Source: Pseudopyrenochaeta lycopersici (taxonomy: Eukaryota; Ascomycota; Dothideomycetes; Pleosporales; Pseudopyrenochaetaceae). From it: 64,000 bases of DNA. Numbering within the stretch: position 1 is the stretch's first letter; each line of letters opens with the position of its first letter. Location: positions 248,001 through 312,000 of the forward strand of contig NHZP01000025.1 of assembly GCA_003313425.1 (NCBI GenBank). Direction: 5' to 3'. The notes below the pieces were generated by a model. The model saw nothing but the letters and a program-made list of their open reading frames with translations. It had not been told where the DNA came from and searched no databases. The translations under genes and the position numbers were made by a program. This document shows, piece after piece, positions 43,897 to 55,300 of the stretch.

Positions 43897-46162
43897 TATC
43901 CCTTGCACTGGTAAACGCGCCCGTACACGGGCCACATCAGTAGAGCCAATTAGCGTACAGCGCCCCTCAACACCCAAAATGTATCGTAATGATAGTGATT
44001 TTACGTGCCTAGTTATTTCTCAGTAAATACAAATCGCCAAACGCTGCAATCATGCCTCCTCGTGCTACAAAGCTCAGTAATGATCCTGATTTTGTTAACT
44101 ACACAAAATACTCGAAAAAACGAGGTAGTTTGCCTGATCTTGCGCGCACGCCGCCACCCAGTTGGCAACCTCTACAAATCGACAACGTCGAACTCGGCAG
44201 CGCTCGTCTACCTGATGGAGTTGATGCCAGCGATCCTATTGCTTTGTTTGGTCTCTTTTTTGACGCTGCAGTGCTTGATAGGATCGCATACCATACGAAT
44301 GAGCAGGCGCACAAGCTCCGCGACGAAGCACTAAATCCGCACGCGCGACCATGGAAACCAACCTCGCCTACTGAGCTATATACCTACTTTGCGATAGTAA
44401 TATATATGGGCGTACACCGCGAGCCGTCGCTGCATGAGTACTGGGAGAAACAACACAATAACGCGCCTACTCATGTAGTAAATAACTACATGTCAGAAAC
44501 TCGATGGCAGCAGCTAGATCGCTACTTGTACTGTACAGAGGTTGACCAAACGTTCAAATCACCATTTGGACGCGTGTGGGATCTCTCAGAGCACATCCGC
44601 GAGCATTCTTTAAGCTTTTGGGCTGCTGGGAAGCACCTCTGCGTTGATGAGGCTATTGCTAGGTTTACTGGCCGAGCTAGCGAGACCGTAACTATCAAGA
44701 CAAAGCCTACGCCGGAGGGCTATAAAATATGGTGTTTAGGCAGCAACGGTGTCGTACTTAACTGGTTATTTCATGCCAAAGGCGTTGGGCGTGGGCCTGT
44801 CAACCTTAACGCTGAGCTGAAGGCTCTGACACCTACAGAATCAGTACCCGTTACTCTTGTACTCGCCAAAAACGCTGCTGGCGAGCGTTTATTCTTACCA
44901 GGTCGCCACATTGTATGGGACGATAATCTCTTCAATACTATCCCAATGATGGAATGCCTTAGAGAGCACGGCGTTGGTGTTGCTGGGACGGTGAGAACAA
45001 CTAATACAGCAACAGAAGAGGCTTTTGAGACAACAGCAGAGACTGAGGCTCTTAGTAGCTCTCGTACCGTCCGCTCTTGCAGTAAGCAGAAGCTGCGTAA
45101 AGAGCGCTTTAATAAGGATCTTGTAAGCCTCAAGACGCAGTTTACGCCTCAGATTGAGTGGGGAGAAACCTTCTGGGCGCTCTCAGAGCGTCAAACTGTA
45201 CTACAGCTAGCTTGGAGAGACTCACAAGTTGTCCTATTTGCTTCTACTGTTGCTGATGGTAAGTGCCGAGGCTCGCCGCCATGCCAAGCTTGAGCTGACG
45301 ATAGTTGCCACCAGGTATTCAGTACGTCGAGCGTCAACGACGACGGCCAGCGCTAGCATCTACAAGTAAGCGGCCTTTCGAGAAAGCCTTTGGCAACGAG
45401 CTTGTCAAGTTACTTGGGATCCCAGAGATGATAGACGGCTACAATAGGCACAAAAGTGAGGTAGACAAGTACGACCAAACGCGGAGCTACTATACTACAC
45501 AACAGCGCAAGCAACGTACTTGGAAGCCGCTGCTCTACTTTCTACTTGACTTGACGCTCAACAACATCTATCGGCTATCCTCCTACTCAACGCGCGAGCG
45601 CGCAAAGCGCGGGGGTCACAAGCAGTTCTTATACAGGTTAATAGAGCAGCTTTTTGAGCGTGGGGGACGCCTCTGCCAGGGCTCACAAAAGCGGCAAAGG
45701 CTTGATGATATTGCTCTTGATAATGAGAGCGCCCATGGACTGCCAGTACACCTGTACGCAGAGGCAAAAGCTTGTATAGCTTGTTCTGAGAGTGGGCGTA
45801 CAAATAAGCCTAGAACGCCTCTCACAGCTACAACAGGTAATATACAGCGCCGTCAACAAGGCGCTCAGCGTCCTCCGCGTACAACTTATGGCTGTAAGCT
45901 CTGCAAGGTGCCTTTGTGTAGGCCACAAGTACGCTCTGAGTGCTGGGCAGAGCACCTACGCCGCGCAGAGACCATTGAAAGCATTAACACATCTATAAGC
46001 TCAAGTATTAAGTAAAATGAACTCGTAACTGTCACAATGCTAGATCCTATACAAAACGCTGGCAAAAAAATATATTTTGGTTTTCCAAGCTATCCGAAAT
46101 ATCATCCGATTGGCTCTATTTATGTGGCCCGTGTACGGGCGCGTTTACCAGTGCAAGGGATA
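43897..46162 (+). mobile_element. piggyBac-type DNA transposon, complete
   Basis: Terminal inverted repeats of about 55 bp, starting TATCCCTTGCACTGGTAAAC at 43897 and mirrored at 46162, bound an intact transposase gene. The repeats remain nearly identical (GCGCCCGTACACGGGCCACA in both), so the insertion is fairly recent. The flanks are A/T-rich; I could not see the TTAA duplication typical of piggyBac. Confidence 0.9.
44052..46015 (+). CDS. piggyBac transposase
   Basis: Two exons (44052-45258 and 45315-46015, intron GTAAGT...CACCAG) join in phase to 635 residues. The DDE_Tnp_1_7 domain shows the N-terminal helical region (TELYTYFAIVIYMGVHREPSLHEYW) and the three acidic positions: CVDEAIARFTGR (about 199), VWDDNLF (about 291) and SEVDKYDQTRSYY (452/455). 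The C-terminus carries a Cys-rich zinc-binding segment (CKLCKVPLCRP, then C-WAEH) as in piggyBac transposases. No stop, frameshift or RIP sign is present. The presence of an intron in the gene is worth noting but is common in fungal copies. Confidence 0.93.
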
Positions 46163-46705
46163 ATATATTAAGATAACGTGTTTCACCACCGAGTCGCCAA
46201 CCCCACCGAGTCGCCACCCCACCACTACTAAAACGCCTACGCAGCGACGCAGCACAACACTAACGTCCATCCCTGCGTGCCGGAAATCTGTTGAGAATAG
46301 GAAGAAGAAGTGATGATGATTCTGCCTGCAAGCTAGAGACCTATATATCCAGATTGATAACTTAGCCTTAGAATGTGTTAAGCTCGTTAAGCTCATCAAC
46401 TTTTTGCATATCCATACCAACAGGGTCCTCAGTCGATTTTCCATCACGTGACTAGCTTCTTCAAATGCTTTTCGCTGGGAAAATCGACTGCGGACCCTGT
46501 GGTACCCTATCTATTTTTTCCCAGAGTCCTTTCAAATCCAGCATACATTCTCCTCTTGGGCCTCTATAAAATAGATATTAAAGAAACAATAAATTATATA
46601 GAAAGCTACTAGAGCTTAAGCATCAACATCTAGAAGTTACAACCGCTCTAGCCGCTAGTATTTCAATCGCTAAGAAATTTGTGGATATACAAGAATGCAC
46701 CAGTG
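46163..46705. other. Intergenic stretch with small repeats
   Basis: No gene. A short tandem repeat (CACCGAGTCGCC units) lies at 46187-46225, and an inverted repeat, listed separately, at 46420-46500. Confidence 0.5.
46420..46500. repeat. Short inverted repeat (foldback or tiny hAT-type MITE)
   Basis: ACAGGGTCCTCAGTCGATTT at 46420 is mirrored by AAATCGACTGCGGACCCTGT, ending at 46500, with one mismatch and a spacer of about 35 bp. The CAGGGT ends resemble those of hAT elements. Confidence 0.7.
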
Positions 46706-48921
46706 TTATTCTATAGCACCTGCGTGACGAAGCCGCTCCATGACGGCGAGGTGGCCTCCTCCTGCCGCCGCCTGGAGTGCTGTTCGTCCATTGGATCTTG
46801 CTGCTGCTGCATTGACCTCTGCCTTCTCTTGGAGCAGCCGCTCTACGACGGCGAGGTGGCCTCCTCCTGCCGCCGCCTGGAGTGCTGTTCGTCCATTGGA
46901 TCTTGCTGCTGCTGCTGCGACCTCTGCCTTCTCTTGGAGCAGCCGCTCTACGACGGCGAGGTGGCCTCCTTCTGCCGCCGCCTGGAGTGCTGTTCGTCCA
47001 CCATATATTGCTGCTGCTGCTGCATTGACCTCTGCCTTCTCTTGGAGCAGCCGCTCTACGACGGCGAGGTGGCCTCCTTCCGCCGCGCACCACAGCGGCG
47101 TCCGACCGTCCTTATCTTTTACGTCGACATCGACCTTGCCTGTAGCGAGCAGCTGCTTGAACACGGCCTCGTGCCCACTCTTGGCGGCCCACCAGAGCGG
47201 TGTTCGGCCGTGCCAGTCCTTCAAGTCCAAATTGACTTCATCTTTCGTGAGTAGTTGGCTTACTACATTGTTATACCCGTTTCTAGCGGCCAACGATAGC
47301 GGCGTCAAACCGTATTGGCTTTCCAGCGTGTGCGGATGCTCTTCGCCAAGCGCTCTCTTATATCCTTCTATTGCGTCTCGAAGCCTCTCTTCTGCCTTTT
47401 CATACTCTCCCAAATCTCCCAATATCAGTGCAATATCCCATATTCTGGTTGGATCGTCCAACTGGCCCTCCAACTCCGTTTCGAATGATCTTCGGGTCAA
47501 AGTATCATATTTTCCTAGATCTTGCAAGTTTTCTGAGGAGATTTCCCAGTCCCAGATAAGTAGGAAATTGCGAGTGAAAGTTACCGATCGTAAAAGTTCT
47601 ACCCATTTCACATCTCCACTCGTGGTTTGTATGTCCTCCGGAGGATCAGCTGCTATTACAATGATAGCGAAATGATCCTTGCGTAATCTGATGATCGAAG
47701 GCTTTGAGGCTCCTTGAATGAGGCAGAGGAAGTCTCCGTTTTGGATAGATTTTGCCGAGGTCTGGAGAGTCCAGCGAGCGCTCCCGTATCTTATACATCC
47801 CGATTGCTGCGACATGTTTTTGATTACGGCTTCCACGTTCTGTCTACTAACCGAATCACTATTGCTCTTTCCCGTAGAGACCTCGCCAAGGATACATCCT
47901 TTGCTCCTGATAACTGCTATCTCCTTGTCGTTCCAAGTATTAACAGAGGCTTGAGCACCAATAAGGAACTCCACGAGATTCTGCATAAGCTCTTTCCAAT
48001 CAACATTGTAGTCAGGCTTTAAGCGAGTTACGCTAAGATCATCCGAGCTCATGCCAAGTAAGGCATATACCTTGTCGCGTAGTTCCTTGGCCTTATGTGC
48101 ATGATACGTATCGACTAGCTCGCCTAGAGAACATATATCCAGCGAGAGTCTCTCCTGCTTCCTTAATATATGCCCAGACCGGAATATTGCTCCTTGTATT
48201 AAAGAGGTCACTAGACACATGGAGTCTTCCAAGGTTGTTTTCAAAAACTGTAAACCTAAGCAAAAGGCATGTCCATCAATCTCCGCAGTACCACACTTGA
48301 TAATAACATGCCGAGCTGCAGCCACTTCTTGCAGAACCTAGAACGGCATTTAGTCACTCTTACTAACATTATACACTTTTTACTTACCCAGATCCGGCGA
48401 AACCATGGTCGTTTAAGTAGCTGCAGAATGGTTTGATCGAATGGCTCTCTATTCGAAGAGTTTGCAGAATTTTCTCCTGCAATACGTATTAGCTCAAGCG
48501 CTCGATCGCCATCATCTTGGGCTTCTCCAAGCCAAACGATCACGTGGCTTGCTTTGGCGTAGATCGCTGCCATGAGCTGGATCTGATGGCCTTTCTCCAT
48601 TTCATCTTCTTGGTTTATGCAAACAGCATCCACCCAGATAATTCGAGAAGTTTCTCGATCACGCAGACGTAACAGGGCCATATAAAGGTTCTGCGTAATT
48701 GCCAACTCTTGATCGTCTATAATAATAGACTGTGGTTTGTCCTCACCACCCCAAACATACGATAGTGCTTCGTATGGATGATTTGCTATATCTGACTCTC
48801 GTATGGTATACTCAAAAAGTTTACATCGCAAATTTTTCGGTTTATCTTTGCTTGGTAGTAGTCGAAGCAAGCGAATGATGTTGGGCTTTTCCGAGAGTGG
48901 AGAATAACGATATTGCGGCAT
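46706..48921 (-). CDS. HET-domain protein with TPR and ankyrin repeats
   Basis: Two exons (48921-48388, 48337-46706; GTAAGT donor, TAG acceptor) join in phase to 721 residues. The HET domain covers about residues 50-185: YEALSYVWGGEDKPQ, RIIWVDAVCINQEDEMEKGHQ, AIYAKASHVIVWLGEA, LLKRPWFRRIWVLQEV. A TPR-like motif follows (LGEYEKAEERLRDAIEGYKRALGEEHPHTL), then four to six ankyrin repeats to the C-terminus. The last three are almost identical to one another at DNA level (GGHLAVVERLLQEKAEV). HET proteins trigger heterokaryon incompatibility and cell death; the C-terminal repeats presumably sense the partner. The gene appears intact. Confidence 0.92.
46735..47075. repeat. Near-identical tandem repeat coding for ankyrin units
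   Basis: About three tandem copies of a unit of roughly 100-110 bp, each with GGCGAGGTGGCCTCC and GAGCAGCCGCTCTACGACG, differ by few bases and by the length of a GCTGCT run. Such high identity suggests recent unequal exchange. Confidence 0.85.
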
Positions 48922-49963
48922 GATACCGGGCCTTTAGAAGGAAGCTTGCGTTAGTGCTGATGGAAGGTCTTTGATATAAGGTTCAAATGCAGCAGCCTAA
49001 GTCAAGAGACGAGCACGGCAACCCACTCGTCTGCTGAGGGTGCTAGTCCTAACTATCGGGGTTAGTGTGGCATACCGGAAAACAGGGACGCCGAGCTATA
49101 CCTAAGGATCGCACCTGAAAGCAAGACAGGCCGAGAGTGCTGTGACCCAGTTCCGCCGTCGTTGGACTTGTGAGTTTGAGCGTAAAGTGTGGCGTGAAAA
49201 GCATATGTGCGGGGTCAGACCTTAGCGGAAGGCGATTTTTGCAAGGAGCCAAACTGAAATATGCTTATAACATGAGAATCAGACGAACGCCTCGATTACG
49301 CTAGCAGGGAGGACGGCCGACCCGCACCGGCCATAGGGTTGTGGGAGCTTGCCACTGCAGCAGGTATTCATGAGAATGTGCAGTTGACTAGTCGCTCAAC
49401 GTTGAGGTGGAGCCCAAATGTAGATCGATGCCAAGCCACGCCCTTGTGTAGCGCTTCCGCCGCGGGCCCAGCCCATCGGTAGATTATTTCGCCGATGGAA
49501 ACTGAGCTTGGAGGAGTTATGGCTGCGAACTGAGCATCAGGTCTGGGGTTGTTCATTTACTGTGGTTTTGATTTTAAGGAGTGGAGGATATAACCAGACA
49601 GGGGATTCTGGAAGCTGTGAGGCGCTAAGATATTTGCCGGAGCAACACGATCGTTACATTAAGAACTGAAGAGGTGGTCAAGGCAGCCGCAGGTAATCGG
49701 GGGGATAGTATAGTAAGGAAGTAATAGCACTCGTTCTTAACCGGCGAGGTTGTGGTTTTGAAAATCCGAGTTCTCGCTGTTCTTGGGTTTTTCGTAGAAG
49801 CTCGAGGTCTGGTGTTCCGGCACGGAACAACCAGCGAGGCTGGCGCGCTTGGCGGACGCTAGCACTGCAACTCCCTTGTCACAACATCGCAAACCGTCTC
49901 TACTCCAGCTCCTTCCCACACTTCCACTCTTGCTAAACCGCCTCCATCTTTAACGCTATATCT
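48922..49963. other. Intergenic stretch with a dispersed-repeat fragment
   Basis: No supportable gene. The stretch 49299-49336 (GCTAGCAGGGAGGACGG, then CCGACCCGCACCGGC) is a fragment of the repeat described at 51868-52003. Confidence 0.5.
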
Positions 49964-51549
49964 ATGGCGTTTGCTGAAAAATGGCTAACGGCCGTCCTCG
50001 ATGCGAGCGGTGACTCGGAGCCGCCGCCCGACCCGCAAATCCCTGCAGACTACCTGCAGAAGCCTCGAAGGCAGCACCCCGCATCTAAGCAGACTCAACT
50101 TCCACCCTCGCTTCCTCCTTCTCCGCCCACATCCCTCTCCAGACCCAAACGAAGCCACGCTGCGCTCGCAGAGATCGCACCCCCAAACCACGAGCGCCCA
50201 CCCAAACGACGACTAGCGCCGAACGCACCCACACCTGTCATGTCGCAGGCACCACGATCGCCATCGAAGAGGTCGAGTAGGGTCGCTGCAAGGAAAGCAA
50301 AGGACACAAACATAGTGCCAGCAGTGGAGGATGTCGTGGACCCAAATGCTACACCACGGCCAGTTCGTGCCAAGGGCAAACCCGCTCCTGGCCCGCCTGC
50401 TCCTACCGTGCCCGTGTCGGTCCTGGACGAGACAGAAATGCCAGCATTGACGCCCTGCGCATCTGAGCGCGATTTAGGCATCAGATACGATATGGGCCAG
50501 CCAGCGTCGTCTATCACCGAATCAACCGGCTCGAAGGCGCGATCGCGCAGCCCGACCAAACGAATGGTAGATCTTCGGGTCGCAGAGAAGACGTTGGTCC
50601 TAAAGACGGTGAAATCGCCTGCAGACGTGCCAGAGGACGTACGGGGAGTTTACAAGGCAATCCAAAGCCTGGCTCGTGTGCCCCGTGGTGTTATTCCGCT
50701 AGGAATTGAGGTACGAGCCAATCCGCTCTCATCCCTCGTCCCTTCGCTCACGTTTCCACCTAGGATGAGGTTAAAAAGGATGCCGGCGGCGATCTCGATG
50801 ATTTGGACCTTTTCGTGACGAGGAAAGCGAACAGCATGACCAGGGAACAGTTAATGGATGAGTTCAAAGCCTTAAGAGGGATTCGGGACTCGACTGCGTT
50901 TTGCAAAACAAAATATGTCCACGAGCCTACCTGGAACGAACGTGTGCATAGCCGGATGCTGGAACAAGCGGTTCGTAACCGCCCTGGTTTCGAGTACCAT
51001 AATATCACGACTGCGCGTGTTATCAAGGAGTTGGTGCCCGGGAACAAATACGGCGAGCTTTTGAAGAACAAGATGATCGATTACGCCATCAGCCTCGGGC
51101 CACCGCTCTTCTCCGAAGACAAGGTTATTACCCGGCTAGCTACTTCTCTCCCACCACTCCAGCGGACCATCAATCCATCCGACTATTCGCCTCTCTGCTA
51201 CAACCCCGTCGCCATCAGCATCGAGACCAAGTCGCCCGACGGCAGCAAGGAGGACGGCGAGGTGCAGCTGTCTGTCTGGGCAATGGCATACTTCAACCGC
51301 CTACGCACGCTCACTCAAGATCCCGTGTCCATCACGCTCCCACTTGTCCTGGTTTCCGACGAGCATTGGAAGCTTATGTTTGCCCGGGATCTGGAAAACT
51401 CGATTGAGATCATTGATGCGGTAGATTTTGGGGATACGGGGGACATCATTGGTTGTTATAAGATTTTGGCGGCGCTGAGGCTTTTGTGCGGGTGGGCAGA
51501 GGAAATATTTCTGGGCTGGATTTCGGATAGAGTTCTGAAGCCAGAATGA
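49964..51549 (+). CDS. PDDEXK-like fungal protein
   Basis: Two exons (49964-50710 and 50764-51549; intron GTACGA...CACCTAG) join in phase to 510 residues. The N-terminal half is Pro/Ser/Lys-rich and probably disordered, with basic clusters. The C-terminal half matches the fungal PD-(D/E)XK nuclease-like domain (PDDEXK_12 type). A helical entry (VYKAIQSLARVPRGVIP) is followed by WNERVHSRMLEQAVRN and ARVIKELVPG. The core is AISIETKSPDG, where E-T-K corresponds to the E-x-K catalytic pair at about 400, and then VQLSVWAMAYFNRL. The fold resembles restriction nucleases, but cellular function is unknown, and such genes are frequent on accessory fungal DNA. Gene looks intact. Confidence 0.88.
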
Positions 51550-52098
51550 AATGGAACTATTGTCAACGTACCTGCATAGCGAGTCGGTATGCCAGGCGAG
51601 TCGACACCCGCACCAACTTTTCGCGACGCGTCAATTTGTAAATTGCATGTCGATCAGTAAGGTGTGCCTCGCTAATTAGCCACGGGCCCCATTTGGTTCC
51701 CTCGGTGGGCCTGTTCTAGACCCTCGCTTCTGAGATCTGATCATGGCAAGGCTGGGCACGAAAGCTCTTGGCGCTTATCGCGATGCCTATACCTCCAACC
51801 TACAGTGGCAACCACAGCCAACCCAACCACTCCTTAAATGCCCCAAAAATATCAACGCCTCTCGGCACAAGGGTATAGCCGGTGCGGGTCGGCCATCCTC
51901 CCTGCTAGTGGTGGCAAAATACCACTTCTACCGACGACTTTACGCTAACATGTCCAATCCGAACTACAACTTCCCTAAGTACCCTTCAAGTACACCGTCT
52001 ACCCATGGGCGGGTTGATCACACGGTAAATACAATCCACAACAAGATATTCGTATGTCGTAGACGCTGGCGGCGCAGCATAGTGGCAAGCCAAAGCCA
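51550..52098. other. Stretch between PDDEXK-like gene and patatin remnant
   Basis: No gene that I can support. The 119-residue frame at 51743-52102 lies across the dispersed repeat at 51868-52003 and is treated as chance. Confidence 0.4.
51868..52003 (+). repeat. Dispersed repeat, copy 1
   Basis: CACAAGGGTATAGCC, then GGTGCGGGTCGGCCATCC, GGCAAAATACCACTTCTAC and ACTACAACTTCCCTAAGT occur in order. The same series, with only a few differences, is found on the minus strand at 61020-61171, and a piece of it at 49299-49336. Confidence 0.85.
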
Positions 52099-52281
52099 CT
52101 AGACACTACTGGCCTCTGCCTGCTGTCGTTTGATGGCAGCGGAGTGCGTGGGCTGTCGACCCTCTCCATCTTGAACAGCCTCATAATGCGATTGAACAAT
52201 CAACGCAGGATGCCGATCTTCCTCAAGTGAAGCCGTGCAAGGTGTTCGACCTCATCAGCGGCACGAGAACAGGAGGGTATG
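52099..52281 (+). pseudogene. Patatin-like phospholipase fragment
   Basis: The frame LDTTGLCLLSFDGSGVRGLS matches the start of a patatin-like phospholipase, including the oxyanion-hole motif G-x-G-x-R-G (DGSGVRG). After a one-base shift it continues VKPCKVFDLISGTRTGG, where the catalytic Ser of G-x-S-x-G reads Arg. The sequence ends there, 26 bp before the stop codon of the NACHT-ankyrin gene on the other strand. In fungi this domain often fronts an NB-ARC or NACHT receptor. With a lost nucleophile, a frameshift and no 3' part it is not functional. Confidence 0.8.
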
Positions 52282-52307
52282 CAGCCCACACTAGCAGCTT
52301 AATCTGA

Positions 52308-55300
52308 CTAACAGCCTGTGTCCTTGTTGGGGTCGGCGTTCTTCTCGAGTAGCAGCTTTACTATCCCCGCGTGCCCTTTCTGTATGGCCCACCATAACGG
52401 CGTTAGACCTAGGATATCCTTGGGATCCGGGTCGACGTTCTTCTCGAGCAGCAGTTTCACTATGCCCTCGTGCCCTTTCTCTGCAGCTCGAGAAAGCGGA
52501 GATTGGCCACTGCTGTCCTTGGAATCTGAGTCAACATTCCTATCGAGCAGCAGCTTCACAATACCCTTGTGCCCTTTCTCTGCGGCCCATGAAAGCGGAG
52601 TTCGGCCACTGCTGTCCTTATTAGGGTTCCCATTCTTCTCAAGTAGCAGCTTCACGACCCCCGCGCGCCCATCCTGTATTGCCCACCATAACGGTGTTTG
52701 ACCCCAGATAGGCTTCGGATCTGGGTCAACGTGAGCCTTGAGCAGCAGCTTCACTATGCCCTCGTGCCCTTCCTTTATTGCCCACCATAACGGTGTTTGA
52801 CCCCAGATATCCCTCGGATCTGGGTCAGCATGCCTCTCTAGTAGCTGCTTCACCATCCCCTCCTGCCCTTTCTCCGTGGCCCATGAAAGCGGAGTCCGGC
52901 CACTGCTATCCTTAGAATCTGGGCCGACGTTCTTCTCTAGCAGCAGTTTTACTATGCTGTCGTGATCTTTCTCTGCCGCCCGCGAAAGTGGACTCCGGCC
53001 ACTACCGTCCTTGGAATCTGGGTCAACGCCCTTCTTGAGCAGCAGCTTCACTATGCCCTCGTGCCCTTTCTCTGCGGCCCATGAAAGCGGAGTCCGGCCA
53101 CTGCTATCCTTAGAATCAGGGTCGATGTTCTTCTCTAGCAGTAGTTTCACTATGTTTGCCTGCCCTTTCTCTGTGGCCCATGAAAGTAGAGTCCGGCCAC
53201 TGCTATCCTTAGAATCGGGGTCGACGTTCTTCCCTAGCAGCAGTTTTACTATGCTGTCGTGATCTTTCTCTGCCGCCCGCGAAAGTGGACTCCGGCCACT
53301 ACCGTCCTTGGAATCTGGGTCGATGCCCTTCTTGAGCAGCAGATTCACTATGCCCTCGTGCCCGTTCTCAGCGGCCCATGAGAGTACCGTTCGATCACCG
53401 CTGATTCTTGAATTGGGGTCAGCGTTCCTCTCGAGTAGCAGCTTTACTATGCCCTCGTGCCCTTTCTGTACCAACCCGAATAACGACGCGTCCCTGTTCT
53501 GTGCCGCCCATGAAAGCGGAGTCCGGCCACTGCTGTCCTTAGAATCCAGGTCAACGCCCTTGTCGAGCATCAGCTTCACTATGCCCTCGTGCCCTTTCTC
53601 TGCGGCCCATGAAAGCGGAGTCCGGCCACTGCTATCCCTAGAATCGGGGTCGATGTTCTTCTCTAGCAGTAGTTTCACTATGCTTGCCTGCCCTTTCTCT
53701 GCGGCCCATGAAAGCGGAGTTCGGCCGCTACTGTCCTTAGAATCCAGGTCAACGCCCTTGTCGAGCATCAGCTTCACTATGCCCTCCTGCCCTTTCTCTG
53801 TGGAGCAGGAAAGCGGAGTTCGGCCACTGCTGTCCTTAGAGTCCAGGTCAACGCCCTTGTCGAGCAGCAGCTTCACTATGCCCTCGTGCCCTTTCTCTGC
53901 GGCCCATGAAAGCGGAGTCCGGCCACTGCTATCCTTAGAATCTGGGCCGACGTTCTTCTCTAGCAGCAGTTTCACTATGCCCCCCCGCCCTTTCTCTGCG
54001 GCCCATGAAAGTGGAGTCCGGCTACTACCGTCCTTGGAATCTGGGTCAATGCCCTTCTTGAGCAGCAGATTCACTATGCCCTCGTGCCCGTTCTCAGCGG
54101 CCCAAGAGAGTACCGTTCGATCACCGCTAATTCTTGAATTGGGGTCAGCGTTCCTCTCGAGTAGCAGCTTTACTATGCCCTCGTGCCCTTTCTGTGCCGC
54201 CCCGAATAACGACGCGTCCCTGTTCTGTGCCGCCCATGAAAGCGAAGTCCGGCGACGCTTGGAGAGCGGCAGCTCCACTATGCCCTCGTGCCCTTTCTCT
54301 GCGGCCCATGAAAGCGGAGTCCGGCCACTGCTATCCTTAGAATCAGGGTCGATGTTCTTCTCTAGCAGTAGTTTCACTATGTTTGCCTGCCCTTTCTCTG
54401 CAGCCCATGAAAGTGGAGTCCGGCCACTGCTATCCTTAGAATCGGGGTCGATGTTCTTCTCTAGCAGTAGTTTTACTATGTTTGCCTGCCCTTCCTCTGT
54501 GGCCCATGAAAGTGGAGTCCGGCCACTGCTATCCTTAGAATCCAGGTCAACGCCCTTGTCGAGCATCAGCTTCACTATGCCCTCGTGCCCTTTCTCTGCG
54601 GCCCATGAAAGCGGAGTCCGGCCACTGCTATCCTTTGAATCGGGGTCGATGTTCTTCTCTAGCAGTAGTTTTACTATGTTTACCTGCCCTTTCTCCGTGG
54701 CCCATGAAAGCGGAGTCCGGCCACTGCTATCCTTAGAATCTGGGCCGACTTTCTTCTCTAGCAGCAGTTTCACTATGCCCCCCCGCCCTTTCTCTGCGGC
54801 CCATGAAAGTGGAGTCCGGCTACTACCGTCCTTGGAATCTGGGTCAATGCCCTTCTTGAGCAGCAGCTTCACTATGCCCTCGTGCCCTTTCTCTGCGGCC
54901 CATGAAAGCGGAGTCCGGCCACTGCTATCCTTAGAATCGGGGTCGATGTTCTTCTCTAGCAGTAGTTTTACTATGTTTGCCTGCCCTTTCTCTGTGGCCC
55001 ATGAAAGTGGAGTCCGGCCACTGCTATCCTTAGAATCGGGGTCGATGTTCTTCTCTAGCAGTAGTTTTACTATGTGTGCCTGCCCTTTCTCTGTGGCCCA
55101 TGAAAGTGGAGTCCGGCCACTGCTATCCTTAGAATCTGGGTCGACGTTCTTCTCTAGCAGCAGTTTCACTATGCCCTCGTGCCCGTTCTCAGCGGCCCAT
55201 GAGAGTACCGTTCGATCACCGCTGATTCTTGAATTGGGGTCAGCGTTCCTCTCGAGTAGCAGCTTTACTATGCCCTCGTGCCAACTGTGTGCCGCCCCCC

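Noticed and set aside
46679..47675. Plus-strand frames of 191 and 311 residues over the HET-ankyrin gene
   Set aside because: Antisense shadows of the GC-rich ankyrin repeats. No domain signal.
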